From contig JAFZIH010000112.1 in assembly GCA_017554455.1 (NCBI GenBank), forward strand, positions 1-43,348: DNA of 43,348 nucleotides. The letters are read 5' to 3'. The stretch is from Clostridia bacterium (lineage in GTDB: Bacteria > Bacillota > Clostridia > Christensenellales > CAG-138). This document shows, one piece after another, positions 8,055 through 15,951 of this stretch. Positions within the stretch are counted from its first letter, which is position 1; each line of letters opens with the position of its first letter. The notes beneath the pieces are model-generated. The model had not been told where the DNA came from, did no database searches, and saw nothing but the letters and a program-made list of their open reading frames with translations. The position numbers and the translations under genes are program-made.

Positions 8055-9121
8055 TTCCCATCCCCCAGATACGTTTTACATTCGCCGCCGTGCAGCACTC
8101 TCAATGCGCCCTCCGCCAAGCTCTTCATCTCCTCCTCGCCCGGGAAGCGCAAAACCTTTGCAAGCGGGGCAAGGTACGAATCGAGCTCGTCGCAGAAGGG
8201 TTTCGAATACGCCATGCCGCCCGTATAGACGATCGCGTCGACCTTGAAGCGCATGACCGCAGCCAACGCGCCCGCGTCCTTTGCAAGCTGATAGGCAAGC
8301 GCCTTGAAGATCAGCGTCGCTTCGGGATCTTCGCCGCTTAACGCGCGGCGTTCGATCTCGCGGAAGTCCTTCGTGCCGAGGTACGAATACACGCCCGCTT
8401 CGCCGCTGATCATCTTTTTGATCTCCTGCTTCGTCTTGCCCGAGAAGCAGAGGTTCACGACCGCGTTGACCGGCAGTGCGCCGCCGCGGTCGAGCCCCAT
8501 GGCGCCGTCGTCCTTCACGTTGAAGTTGTCGACGACCTGTCCCTTTTCGTGCGCTGCGACGGACACGCCACCGCCGAGATGCAGCACGATGAGATTGAGC
8601 TCCTCATACGGCTTTCCGAGCTCAGAAGCGGCTTTTCTTGCGACGGATTTCTGATTCAGCGCGTGGAAGAAGCTTTCGCGCTCCATGCCCTTAAGACCCG
8701 AAACGCGGGCGAGGTCGCAAAGCTCGTCGACGCACACGGGGTCGACGAAAAACGCGGGGATGTGCAGCGGGTCCGCGATCTCGCGCGCGATGTACGCGCC
8801 GAGGTTTGCCGCGTGCTCGCCGTAAAACGGGTGCAGAATGTCCGCGATCGCGCGGTCGTTCACGCCGTACGTGCCGGACGGGATGTGGCGGAACAGACCG
8901 CCTCTCCCGCAGACCGCGTCGAGCGTTTTAAGATCGAAACCCTTTTTCTCGAGCGCGTCGAGGATCAGCGCCTTACGGTAGGGCATCTGATCCGCGACCC
9001 GTTCAAAGTCCTTTAATTCCGCGGCGCTGTGGTCGATGGAGACGCGCAGGATCTCGGTTTCCTCCTCGAATACCGCGATCTTCGTGGACGTCGCGCCGGG
9101 GTTGATGACCAGTACCCGCAT
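8051..9121 (-). CDS. buk: Butyrate kinase-type acyl kinase
   Basis: 356 aa acetokinase-family enzyme (acyl-phosphate + ADP to acid + ATP). It has the N-terminal ASKHA phosphate motif VLVINPGATSTKIAVF, then LILHLGGG-like VLHLGGGVSVAAHEKG near residue 185 and IVYTGGMAYSK near 300. The length fits butyrate or branched-chain fatty-acid kinases, shorter than acetate kinase. It starts 3 bp after the iorB stop and has no clear Shine-Dalgarno, so translation probably depends on coupling to iorB. It is the ATP-yielding step of the operon. Confidence 0.87.
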   Translation of the reverse strand: MRVLVINPGATSTKIAVFEEETEILRVSIDHSAAELKDFERVADQMPYRKALILDALEKKGFDLKTLDAVCGRGGLFRHIPSGTYGVNDRAIADILHPFYGEHAANLGAYIAREIADPLHIPAFFVDPVCVDELCDLARVSGLKGMERESFFHALNQKSVARKAASELGKPYEELNLIVLHLGGGVSVAAHEKGQVVDNFNVKDDGAMGLDRGGALPVNAVVNLCFSGKTKQEIKKMISGEAGVYSYLGTKDFREIERRALSGEDPEATLIFKALAYQLAKDAGALAAVMRFKVDAIVYTGGMAYSKPFCDELDSYLAPLAKVLRFPGEEEMKSLAEGALRVLHGGECKTYLGDGK

Positions 9122-9124
9122 AGC

Positions 9125-9697
9125 TTATACCGCGTCGAAGCCGGCGTGATACGCCTTCAGGTTCAGCTCACGGAACTTCGCGGGAACGACGTCAGAAATC
9201 ACCGCGTCCCAGTCGATGTCCGTCATGTTGAGCGCTTTGACCATGCTGCCGAACAGCACGATGTTTGCGCACTTGACGTTGCCGAGCTCGGAAGCGATCT
9301 TTTCCGCGTTCAGCGGGTACACCTTGAAATGCTTCTGCATCGCTTCAAGGCAGCCCTCGGGGTATTTTTCCATGCCCGCCGCAATGGTACTGGAAGCCAT
9401 TTCATAATCGTTGATGATCGCGACGCCGTCGGGCTTCAAATAATTTGCATAGCGCACCGCTTCCATCTTTTCGAACGCGACGATGATATCCGCAGCGCCT
9501 TCGCCGATGACCGGGGAGTAGACTTTCTTTCCCCAATGCACCTGCGTACTGACGCTTCCGCCGCGCTGCGACATGCCGTGGACCTCGCTCATCTTTACGT
9601 CATAGCCCGCGCGCATAAGACCCGTCACGAGGACCTTTGCGGTGAGGATCGCGCCCTGACCGCCGACGCCTACCAAAAGAGCACTCTTGTTTTCCAT
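9125..9697 (-). CDS. iorB: Indolepyruvate ferredoxin oxidoreductase, beta (gamma-type) subunit
   Basis: 190 aa subunit of the 2-oxoacid:ferredoxin oxidoreductase family. It begins with the typical glycine-rich segment SALLVGVGGQGAILTAKVL and has SEVHGMSQRGGSVSTQVHWG near residue 35, both diagnostic for IorB. With IorA it converts arylpyruvates (indolepyruvate, phenylpyruvate, hydroxyphenylpyruvate) plus CoA to aryl-acetyl-CoA, CO2 and reduced ferredoxin. It starts 3 bp after the iorA stop with a good AAAGGAGAA, and buk follows after 3 bp. Confidence 0.9.
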   Translation of the reverse strand: MENKSALLVGVGGQGAILTAKVLVTGLMRAGYDVKMSEVHGMSQRGGSVSTQVHWGKKVYSPVIGEGAADIIVAFEKMEAVRYANYLKPDGVAIINDYEMASSTIAAGMEKYPEGCLEAMQKHFKVYPLNAEKIASELGNVKCANIVLFGSMVKALNMTDIDWDAVISDVVPAKFRELNLKAYHAGFDAV

Positions 9698-9700
9698 TGC

Positions 9701-11452
9701 TTATTTCTCCTTTCGGGTGATCGCGCCCATCGGGCAGACCTGCGCGCAGACCGTGCAGCCGACGCAGGTGGTAACGTCGATCTTCGCTTTCTTGTTCTCG
9801 ACCATGACCGAGGGACAGCCGACGCTAAGGCACTTCCTGCAGCCGATGCACTTAGAGGTATCGACTTCACACTTGCCGATGTCGTGCTTGATGCGCTTGA
9901 TGAGAAGGCACGGACGGCGCGTAATGATCGCCGCGGGAACGTCGGATTCTGCTGCTTCGGTGACCGCCGCTTCCATGGCCTTGAGGTCCTGCGGATCGAC
10001 GATGATGATCTTTTTATAGCCGTAGGAGGCGAGGATGTCCTCGATCTTCAGCTTTTCCGCGATCTCGCCCTCGAGCGTGAAGCCGCTGCCTGGGTTGTCC
10101 TGATGTCCGGTCATGCCGGTGATGGAGTTGTCGAGCACCACGGGGATTACGCTGCCCTTGTTGTAGATGATCTCCGCCGCGCCGGTCATGCCGGAGTGGA
10201 AGAACGTGGAATCGCCGACGACGCCGAAGACCTTTTTATCGGTCTGGCCGGACGCTTCGAACGCCTTTGCCATGCCCATCGCGACCGTGAAGCCGCCGCC
10301 CATGCAGACACAGGAATCGAGCGCGGAAAGAGGCGGCGCAAAGCCGAGCGTGTAGCAGCCGATGTCGCCTGCCACGACGTAGTTCTTGTGGCGGCCGACG
10401 GTGTAGAAGAAGCCGCGGTGCGGGCAGCCCGGGCAGAGTGCCGGCGGACGGGAGACGGGCTTTACGCCGACATCGACCGTTTCGGGCTTGATCCCGAAGA
10501 TGCGTTCCTTCAAAAGCTGCGGATTCAGCTCGTAGAGGTTTCCGATCAGCTCCTTGCCGACACATTCGATGCCGGCGGCCTTGATCTGCTCCTCCATGAA
10601 CGGATCGAGCTCCTCGACGACGTAGAGCTTTTTGACCTTTTTCGCAAACGCCTTGATGAGGTCCATCGGCAAAGGATTCGTGAGACCGAGTTTCAAAAAC
10701 GACGTGCCCTCCGGGAAAGCGTCCTTTGCGTACTCGTAGGCGATCGACGCGGTGATGACGCCGATCTCCGAGCCGTTGATCTCCTCCTTGTTGAGCTTTG
10801 AGGTGTTTGCGTACGCTTCGAGCGCCTTGAGGTTTGCTTCGACCTTCGCGTGGTTCTTGTACGCGTTTGCCGGGCTCGAGACGTATTTCATATTGCGCTT
10901 GTAGGCGGGAACCTCGCGCTCCGCGCGCTCGCCGAAGGTCACCAAGCTCTTCGAATGTGCAACGCGCGTGGTGATGCGGAACATGACCGGCATGTCATAC
11001 TTTTCGGAGATCGCATACGCCTCTTTGAGGAAGTCAAGACATTCCTGCGAATCGGAGGGTTCGACCATCGCGATCTTTGCCGCGCGGGCGTAGTGCCGGT
11101 TGTCCTGCTCGTTCTGCGAGGAGTGCATGGAAGGATCGTCCGCCGAGACGATGACGAAGCCGCCGCAGACGCCGTTGTATGCCGCCGTAAAGAGCGGATC
11201 CGCCGCGACGTTTACGCCGACGTGCTTCATCGCCGAGAGGGAGCGAACGCCCGCGATCGACGCGCCGTACGCGACCTCGACCGCGACCTTCTCGTTGGGC
11301 GCCCACTCGCAGTACAAAGCGTCTTTATACTGCGGGAGGTTTTCAAAGATTTCCGTGCTGGGCGTGCCCGGATACGCCGAGCAGACCTTGACGCCTGCTT
11401 CGAACGCGCCGCGCGCGATCGCTTCGTTGCCGGAAAGCAAAACAGGATCCAT
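9701..11452 (-). CDS. iorA: Indolepyruvate ferredoxin oxidoreductase, alpha subunit
   Basis: 583 aa. The N-terminal pyrimidine-binding region begins LLSGNEAIARGAFEAGVKV with CSAYPGTPSTEI. A TPP-binding region near residues 360-450 shows CPGCPHRGFFY and DIGCYTLG. The C-terminal ferredoxin-like segment (about 530-583) carries two 4Fe-4S motifs, CIGCRKCLSVGCP and CVGCTVCAQVCP. This is the complete IorA architecture. The start at 11452 is preferred to the in-frame 11539 because AAAGGCGG precedes it and homologues begin at this point. First gene of the five-gene operon; I could not identify a convincing promoter in the 58 bp before it. Confidence 0.92.
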   Translation of the reverse strand: MDPVLLSGNEAIARGAFEAGVKVCSAYPGTPSTEIFENLPQYKDALYCEWAPNEKVAVEVAYGASIAGVRSLSAMKHVGVNVAADPLFTAAYNGVCGGFVIVSADDPSMHSSQNEQDNRHYARAAKIAMVEPSDSQECLDFLKEAYAISEKYDMPVMFRITTRVAHSKSLVTFGERAEREVPAYKRNMKYVSSPANAYKNHAKVEANLKALEAYANTSKLNKEEINGSEIGVITASIAYEYAKDAFPEGTSFLKLGLTNPLPMDLIKAFAKKVKKLYVVEELDPFMEEQIKAAGIECVGKELIGNLYELNPQLLKERIFGIKPETVDVGVKPVSRPPALCPGCPHRGFFYTVGRHKNYVVAGDIGCYTLGFAPPLSALDSCVCMGGGFTVAMGMAKAFEASGQTDKKVFGVVGDSTFFHSGMTGAAEIIYNKGSVIPVVLDNSITGMTGHQDNPGSGFTLEGEIAEKLKIEDILASYGYKKIIIVDPQDLKAMEAAVTEAAESDVPAAIITRRPCLLIKRIKHDIGKCEVDTSKCIGCRKCLSVGCPSVMVENKKAKIDVTTCVGCTVCAQVCPMGAITRKEK

Positions 11453-11510
11453 GTGTTTTTCCGCCTTTCTCAATTTTTCCGTTGATACGGTTAAGTTATA
11501 TGATATATGA

Positions 11511-11534
11511 AAAGGACAGCCGAAGCTGTCCTTT
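11511..11534 (-). terminator. Terminator after the MFS gene
   Basis: Ten-base-pair stem AAAGGACAGC/GCTGTCCTTT with loop TTCG on the minus strand, then TTCATA. It lies between the MFS transporter and iorA. Its short T run may allow some read-through into the ior operon. Confidence 0.75.
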
Positions 11535-11538
11535 GTCA

Positions 11539-13101
11539 TCAGTCGTCTACGTCCAGCGCCTCAAGGCCTTTTTTCATTTCCGGCTTGTTGTCGCCGTGCC
11601 TGACAAAGATCATTGTGACGAACGCCAGTATGACGAAGATCGTCGCGTACGGGAAGAGGATCTTAAGTCCCAGCGAATCCATCAGGAATCCGGAGAGGAT
11701 CGGCGTCAGCACCTGCGCCGCCATGGACGCGGTGTAATAGTAGCCGGTGTACTTGCCGACGTTGCCGCCCTTTGCGAGCTCCACGACCATCGGGAAGGAG
11801 TTGACGTTGATCGTAGCCCAGCCGATGCCCGCAAGCGCGAACATCGCGTTCATCAAAAGCGCGGAGCTGCCTTCACGCAGGAAGGAGGCGACGCCGAACG
11901 CGATCGCCAGCATGATGACGCCCGCGAGGATCGTCTTTTTGCGGCCGACCTTCGAAGCGATAAAGCCGACGGGCAGGTAGGAGATGATCGCCGCCGCCTG
12001 CGCGATGATCAGCGTGGTGTTGTAGTCGAGGTTTAAGACCTTGCCCGCATAGACGGAATACTTGCTCGTGACGGCGTTGTAGCCGAAGAACCACAGGACC
12101 ACGGACGCGAGGATCAGAAGCAGGGAGGTAAGCTCGCCCTTCGAAAGCTTTCTCGAACCGGAGCCGTCGTCCTCCTCGCCGTCGTCGATGCCGTAGCGCT
12201 TGCTCTCCTCCTCCATGTCCTGCACGAACTTCGGTTCCTTGACCGTGAGCAGGAAGATGACGAGCGCGAGCACCATGACCGCGGCGATCACGGTGAAAAA
12301 CAGCGTATAGCTCATCATGGCCTTCGGCGCCTTGCCCGTACCGAACACGATGCCGAGCGCGAGCACCAGGATGCCGCCGAACGTGCCCATCAGGTTGATG
12401 ACCGCGTTTGCCTTAGAGCGGAGCGGCTTGATCGTGACGTCCGGCATCAGCGCGACCGCAGGCGAGCGGAAGATGCTCATCGAAACGAGCGTGATAAGCA
12501 GCACGACCATGAACAGCAGCAGGATGCTGCGGTTTTGCGCGGTGGTCTTTGCGGCGACCGCCTGACGCGCGGGCACGAAATAGGAATCCCACGCCGAGAG
12601 CGCTTCCTTGCTTGCTTCCTTGTCGCCGTGCAGCGCAACGTTGACGATCTCGGTCATTTCCGCTTCGGAATACTTCTCGGAGAGCACGTATTCCTCGCCC
12701 TCGTGCGTCTTCAGCTTGCCGTTGACGATGTCGGCTTCGGCATAGACGGCGTGTACGCCCGCTTCGTCCATCTTCGCCGCGTCGCCGATTTTAGCAAGCT
12801 GCGCGCCGTCGATGAACGAGAGCCCGACGAACGCGACGACCGCGACGATCGTGCCGATCACGATGTACGGCGTGCGTCTGCCGAAGCGGGACTTGCACTT
12901 ATCGGAAAATGCACCGAAGATCGGCAGCATGAACAGTGCGAGCACGTTGTCCAGCGCCATAACGACGCCCGACCAGCCCTGCGCCATACCGAATTTGTCC
13001 GTTAAAATCTTGGGGATGATGTTGTCATACGCCTGCCAAAAGGCACAGATGAGAAAGAATGCGAACCCGACACAGATCGTGCGCTTATAGTTCAGTTTCA
13101 T
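11539..13101 (-). CDS. MFS transporter (GPH/SLC45-like) with an inserted loop
   Basis: 520 aa integral membrane protein. N-terminal helices are followed by the MFS signature FSDKCKSRFGRRTPYIVIG near residue 65, then later IAQAAAIISYLPVGFIASKVGRKK. Residues about 97-183 form a hydrophilic insert of about 85 residues between the third and fourth predicted helices, on the outer face in a standard MFS topology; that is unusual. The closest look is to sugar transporters of the GPH/SLC45 sort, but the neighbourhood would also allow an amino acid or organic acid. The start at 13101 is chosen for the GGGGGC before it and a well-placed promoter. Confidence 0.75.
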   Translation of the reverse strand: MKLNYKRTICVGFAFFLICAFWQAYDNIIPKILTDKFGMAQGWSGVVMALDNVLALFMLPIFGAFSDKCKSRFGRRTPYIVIGTIVAVVAFVGLSFIDGAQLAKIGDAAKMDEAGVHAVYAEADIVNGKLKTHEGEEYVLSEKYSEAEMTEIVNVALHGDKEASKEALSAWDSYFVPARQAVAAKTTAQNRSILLLFMVVLLITLVSMSIFRSPAVALMPDVTIKPLRSKANAVINLMGTFGGILVLALGIVFGTGKAPKAMMSYTLFFTVIAAVMVLALVIFLLTVKEPKFVQDMEEESKRYGIDDGEEDDGSGSRKLSKGELTSLLLILASVVLWFFGYNAVTSKYSVYAGKVLNLDYNTTLIIAQAAAIISYLPVGFIASKVGRKKTILAGVIMLAIAFGVASFLREGSSALLMNAMFALAGIGWATINVNSFPMVVELAKGGNVGKYTGYYYTASMAAQVLTPILSGFLMDSLGLKILFPYATIFVILAFVTMIFVRHGDNKPEMKKGLEALDVDD

Positions 13102-13137
13102 ATTTGCCCCCGATCGACCGAAAGTCATATTTTTACC

Positions 13138-13166
13138 TTTTCATTATAACGGAAACGTGGTATAAT
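13138..13166 (+). promoter_or_regulatory. Promoter of the glycerophosphodiesterase gene
   Basis: TTTTCA (13138-13143), 17-bp spacer, TATAAT (13161-13166). Overlaps the divergent MFS promoter. Confidence 0.7.
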
Positions 13167-13171
13167 CTCAA
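13143..13171 (-). promoter_or_regulatory. Promoter of the MFS gene
   Basis: On the minus strand TTGAGA (13166-13171), 17-bp spacer, TATAAT (13143-13148). Its -35 box touches the -10 box of the opposite promoter and its -10 box touches the opposite -35. Confidence 0.7.
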
Positions 13172-13208
13172 TAGGCAAGAATCTTATATTATCAAGGGAG
13201 AATCAAAA

Positions 13209-14042
13209 ATGGGTTGGCTGATCGCGGGGATCGCGGTAATTGTACTGTTTATCGTTTATCTGCTTCTCGTTCTGCCCGCGCGGGCGGACAAGACGAAATT
13301 CGCGCCGTTTCAGGGACTGATGGCCGCGCATCGGGGCTTGTATGAAAAGGATCAGAGCGTGCCCGAAAACTCGCTCGAAGCGTTCAGAAGAGCCGCGGAA
13401 TACGGTTTCGGGGTCGAGCTTGACGTGCAGTTAAGTAAAGACGGCGCGGTCGTCGTGTTCCACGACGACACGGTGGACCGCATGACGACGGACAAAGGCC
13501 GCGTGGACAGCTTTACGCTCGAAGAATTGCAGGCAATGCCGCTTATGGGCACGGAACACCGCATGCCGCTGTTTACCGACGTCATGGCGGTGCTCGACGG
13601 AAAGTCGCCCACGATCGTGGAGCTCAAGTCCACGCCGAATTACAAGGAGCTCTGCAGTAAAGCGCTCGCGATCCTGCGCACGCTGAAGGGGCCGTTCTGC
13701 GTCGAAAGCTTCGATCCGCGCATCGTGCGCTGGTTCTATAAGAACGCGCCGGACCTTACCCGCGGACAGCTCACCGAGGCGTTTTCCTACTGGCGCAAGG
13801 CGGGACTGCCGCTTTGGCGCTGCATCATGATGCACACGCTCTGCGTGAACTTTTTAACGCATCCGCAGTTTATCGCGTTCGGCAGAGGACACAGACCGCT
13901 TTGCATGCTCATCGGCCGTAAGCTCGGCGCAAAGACGGTCTTCTGGACCGAGCGTCCCGACGCCGACCACGCTCTTCTTGCAAAGCGCTACGACTGCCGC
14001 ATCTTCGAGCACTACCGCCCGGAAACGCATTACAAGGCGTAA
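13209..14042 (+). CDS. Glycerophosphodiester phosphodiesterase, membrane-anchored
   Basis: 277 aa. One N-terminal membrane helix (residues about 3-22) is followed by a GDPD TIM-barrel domain starting MAAHRGLYEKDQSVPENSLE, with the catalytic His-Arg-Gly, the metal/active-site GVELDVQLSKDG and HDDTVDRMT. It hydrolyses glycerophosphodiesters to glycerol-3-phosphate and an alcohol, here probably at the membrane and possibly on lipid or teichoic-acid-type polymers. The start at 13209 follows AAGGGAG; an in-frame start 150 bp upstream is before the promoter and is rejected. Monocistronic, with a hairpin terminator after the stop. Confidence 0.88.
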   Translation: MGWLIAGIAVIVLFIVYLLLVLPARADKTKFAPFQGLMAAHRGLYEKDQSVPENSLEAFRRAAEYGFGVELDVQLSKDGAVVVFHDDTVDRMTTDKGRVDSFTLEELQAMPLMGTEHRMPLFTDVMAVLDGKSPTIVELKSTPNYKELCSKALAILRTLKGPFCVESFDPRIVRWFYKNAPDLTRGQLTEAFSYWRKAGLPLWRCIMMHTLCVNFLTHPQFIAFGRGHRPLCMLIGRKLGAKTVFWTERPDADHALLAKRYDCRIFEHYRPETHYKA

Positions 14043-14087
14043 TGTTTGCTTCGCAAATGATGTGTGATTCTTGATCACGTTCATGAG

Positions 14088-14112
14088 GATCCTCCGCCGG
14101 AGGATCTTCTTT
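14088..14112 (+). terminator. Terminator of the glycerophosphodiesterase gene
   Basis: GATCCTCC-GCC-GGAGGATC stem followed by TTCTTTATT, 45 bp after the stop. Confidence 0.75.
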
Positions 14113-14118
14113 ATTATG

Positions 14119-14318
14119 CGGATGGGCAGTGCCCATCCCTACGGTTGATCGACATTTGTAGGGGAAGATCGTATCTTCCCGTTCCTCTGTTTCGCGGGCG
14201 GATACGATCCGCCCCTACGGGCATCACAGAAGCCGTCGCGCGTTGAATTATGCATCGCCATCACCCCTGCGGGCAAAATCAAATCGTAGGGGGCGTCGTC
14301 CCCGACGCCCCGTTTCCG
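14119..14318. repeat. Cluster of modular palindromic elements
   Basis: Fills most of the 317-bp gap 14043-14359. It holds a single arm GGATGGGCAGTGCCCATCC plus CTACGG (14120-14144), a complete element 14158-14220 and a single arm around GGGGCGTCG/CGACGCCCC (14286-14311). The complete element has GTAGGG, arm GGGAAGATC/GTATCTTCCC, spacer GTTCCTCTGTTTCGC, arm GGGCGGATACGATCCGCCC and CCCTACGG. The flank AGCCGTCGCGCGT at about 14230-14243 recurs next to the element at 17560. No coding sequence is supported. Confidence 0.8.
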
Positions 14319-14359
14319 CATCACGCGGCATTCGCCGCACATCACCGCGGCGAAGCCGC

Positions 14360-15862
14360 TCAATATCCGTTCCACGGGTCGATGACCGTGCCGTCGACCG
14401 CGTTGACGATGAGGATGTCGGTCGTGTTTTGATTGCCGAAATCCTGCTCATACAGAAGATCCATATAGAAGCAGTATGCCGGAACGAGCAGACCGGTCTC
14501 AACCGTGTTCTTTTCGCGGATGCGCCAAAGCCCGAGGTCGATCCGACGGATCGATGCCGTGCAGCTTTTCACAGACTCCCACGACGCTCTGCGGTTTAAG
14601 AGCATCGGCAGACGCGATTCCATCACGCTCTGGATCTCCGAAAACGGCAGCAAATGACAGTCTGCTTGGATGACCTCCTGCGTTTCGATCGGAGACCACC
14701 ACCAGATGGCTTCACGGTCCGTTCCGTCGACGTCGATTTCAACCTGTTCGTAGATCCATTCCGGCGCCATCATATCTTCCATGCTGTACAGATTCATTTG
14801 AAGACCCTGCATTTTACACACCGGCACGCCGTTCACAAGGCGCGTGCAGTAGACCTTGTAGGAATAGCCCGACAACGAATCGTTCCGCGGATCGACATAC
14901 GGATACAGCAAGACTTCGTACACCGCAAATTGACCGTCCAACCCCGCTTTTTTGAGCAGCGCTTCTGCGCGCGCATATACCTCGGCGGGCGTTATCTGAA
15001 TATAATCCTTTGCCGCGTCGGGAATCGGGTCGTCCGCGTTCAGATAGAAAAACGGGTATTCGTTTCTCAAATTGTTGTCCAGATAGTCAAATGCATTCCC
15101 GTTTTCCGATTCGTAACGGAACGCGGCGCTTTTGATCACGCAGATCGCGCCGTCAGACTCGAGAATCGTCTCCTGAAGGTCATAATTGTTCTGCACGTTG
15201 AACCGAGCGCCGTACTGTGATTCGTACGCCTGCAGCTCGGTGCGGTGCGCGACGACCTTGCCGTGCTCGTCCTTCATTTCGCCGATCACAAGCGTACCGT
15301 CGGCGTACTCTGTCGGCAGCGTGTCCGGCGCGTCCGCGTACTTCTTTTTCAGCGCTTCGATCCGCTCCGCCGCTTCCTCCGGGTCATACATATCCTTTAC
15401 GAGCTCGCCGCTCTGGATCTGCATCCAAAACTCGATGGACTTCTGGATCGTCTCCTTGCTTTCGCCGTCTTGCCGAAGGTACATCACGCGATCGCCGACA
15501 AGCCGGTTCCAAAGGTCTCTGACCCGCTCCTGCGAAAAGTCCGTCGGCACGGCGCGCACGATCGGAAGCGGCTGATCCGGCACATTTACATCCGCGTCGA
15601 CGACGATTTTGACCTTGTCGGATAGACCCGGGAATTCTTCGGTCAAGTGCTCCGGGATGCCGTACATCGTGCGGTAATCGAGCGTCGGAAGCGCCTTTTC
15701 GCCCTCGGCGGCGTTTTGGTTTTCGACCGTGTCGGTCCCTTCGCCCCTTGCCATTTCGATCATGGCGTCCTGGTTCTTCTGCCGCACCGCGTCGACCTCC
15801 GGCGTCGGCTGACAGGCAGCAAGCAGCAGGCAGGCAAGCAAACATACGATGATTCGTTTCAT
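14360..15862 (-). CDS. Uncharacterised lipoprotein, paralogue A
   Basis: 500 aa. The start MKRIIVCLLACLLLAACQP is a clear lipoprotein signal with lipobox LAAC, so the protein is anchored outside the membrane. The rest is a soluble, acidic, mixed alpha/beta protein with no enzyme motif I can name; it may belong to the DUF6034 lipoproteins of Firmicutes, but this is unverified. The C-terminus DILIVNAVDGTVIDPWNGY resembles the ends of PepSY-type domains. It is paralogous to the next gene (same signal, same QPTP after the Cys, same C-terminal pattern). The start at 15862 has GGAGGT before it; an in-frame reading further upstream runs through the repeat and the neighbour's antisense and is rejected. 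Confidence 0.78.
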   Translation of the reverse strand: MKRIIVCLLACLLLAACQPTPEVDAVRQKNQDAMIEMARGEGTDTVENQNAAEGEKALPTLDYRTMYGIPEHLTEEFPGLSDKVKIVVDADVNVPDQPLPIVRAVPTDFSQERVRDLWNRLVGDRVMYLRQDGESKETIQKSIEFWMQIQSGELVKDMYDPEEAAERIEALKKKYADAPDTLPTEYADGTLVIGEMKDEHGKVVAHRTELQAYESQYGARFNVQNNYDLQETILESDGAICVIKSAAFRYESENGNAFDYLDNNLRNEYPFFYLNADDPIPDAAKDYIQITPAEVYARAEALLKKAGLDGQFAVYEVLLYPYVDPRNDSLSGYSYKVYCTRLVNGVPVCKMQGLQMNLYSMEDMMAPEWIYEQVEIDVDGTDREAIWWWSPIETQEVIQADCHLLPFSEIQSVMESRLPMLLNRRASWESVKSCTASIRRIDLGLWRIREKNTVETGLLVPAYCFYMDLLYEQDFGNQNTTDILIVNAVDGTVIDPWNGY

Positions 15863-15888
15863 AGATACCTCCAAATACGATGTTATAA

Positions 15889-15949
15889 GGATAGGCATTG
15901 CCCATCCGCACCGCTGTCTTCGCGGACGAGCAATGCTCGTCCCTACAGG
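15889..15949. repeat. Palindromic element between the two paralogous lipoprotein genes
   Basis: Arm GGATAGGCATTGCCCATCC (with G-T pairs), spacer GCACCGCTGTCTTCGC, arm GGACGAGCAATGCTCGTCC, then CTACAGG. It fills nearly all of the 89-bp gap and ends 2 bp from the stop codon of the upstream gene, so it will form two hairpins in the shared mRNA. Confidence 0.8.
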
Positions 15950-15951
15950 TC

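Noticed and set aside
7149..9121. Butyrate fermentation operon
   Set aside because: Only the last two steps are present, and they are embedded with 2-oxoacid oxidoreductase and aminotransferase genes; crotonase, thiolase and butyryl-CoA dehydrogenase genes are absent from the window.
9029..10801. A 590-codon plus-strand open frame across buk, iorB and iorA
   Set aside because: Antisense to three well-recognised genes, no motif, composition (Arg/Asp/Val-rich) typical of the complement of GC-rich codons.
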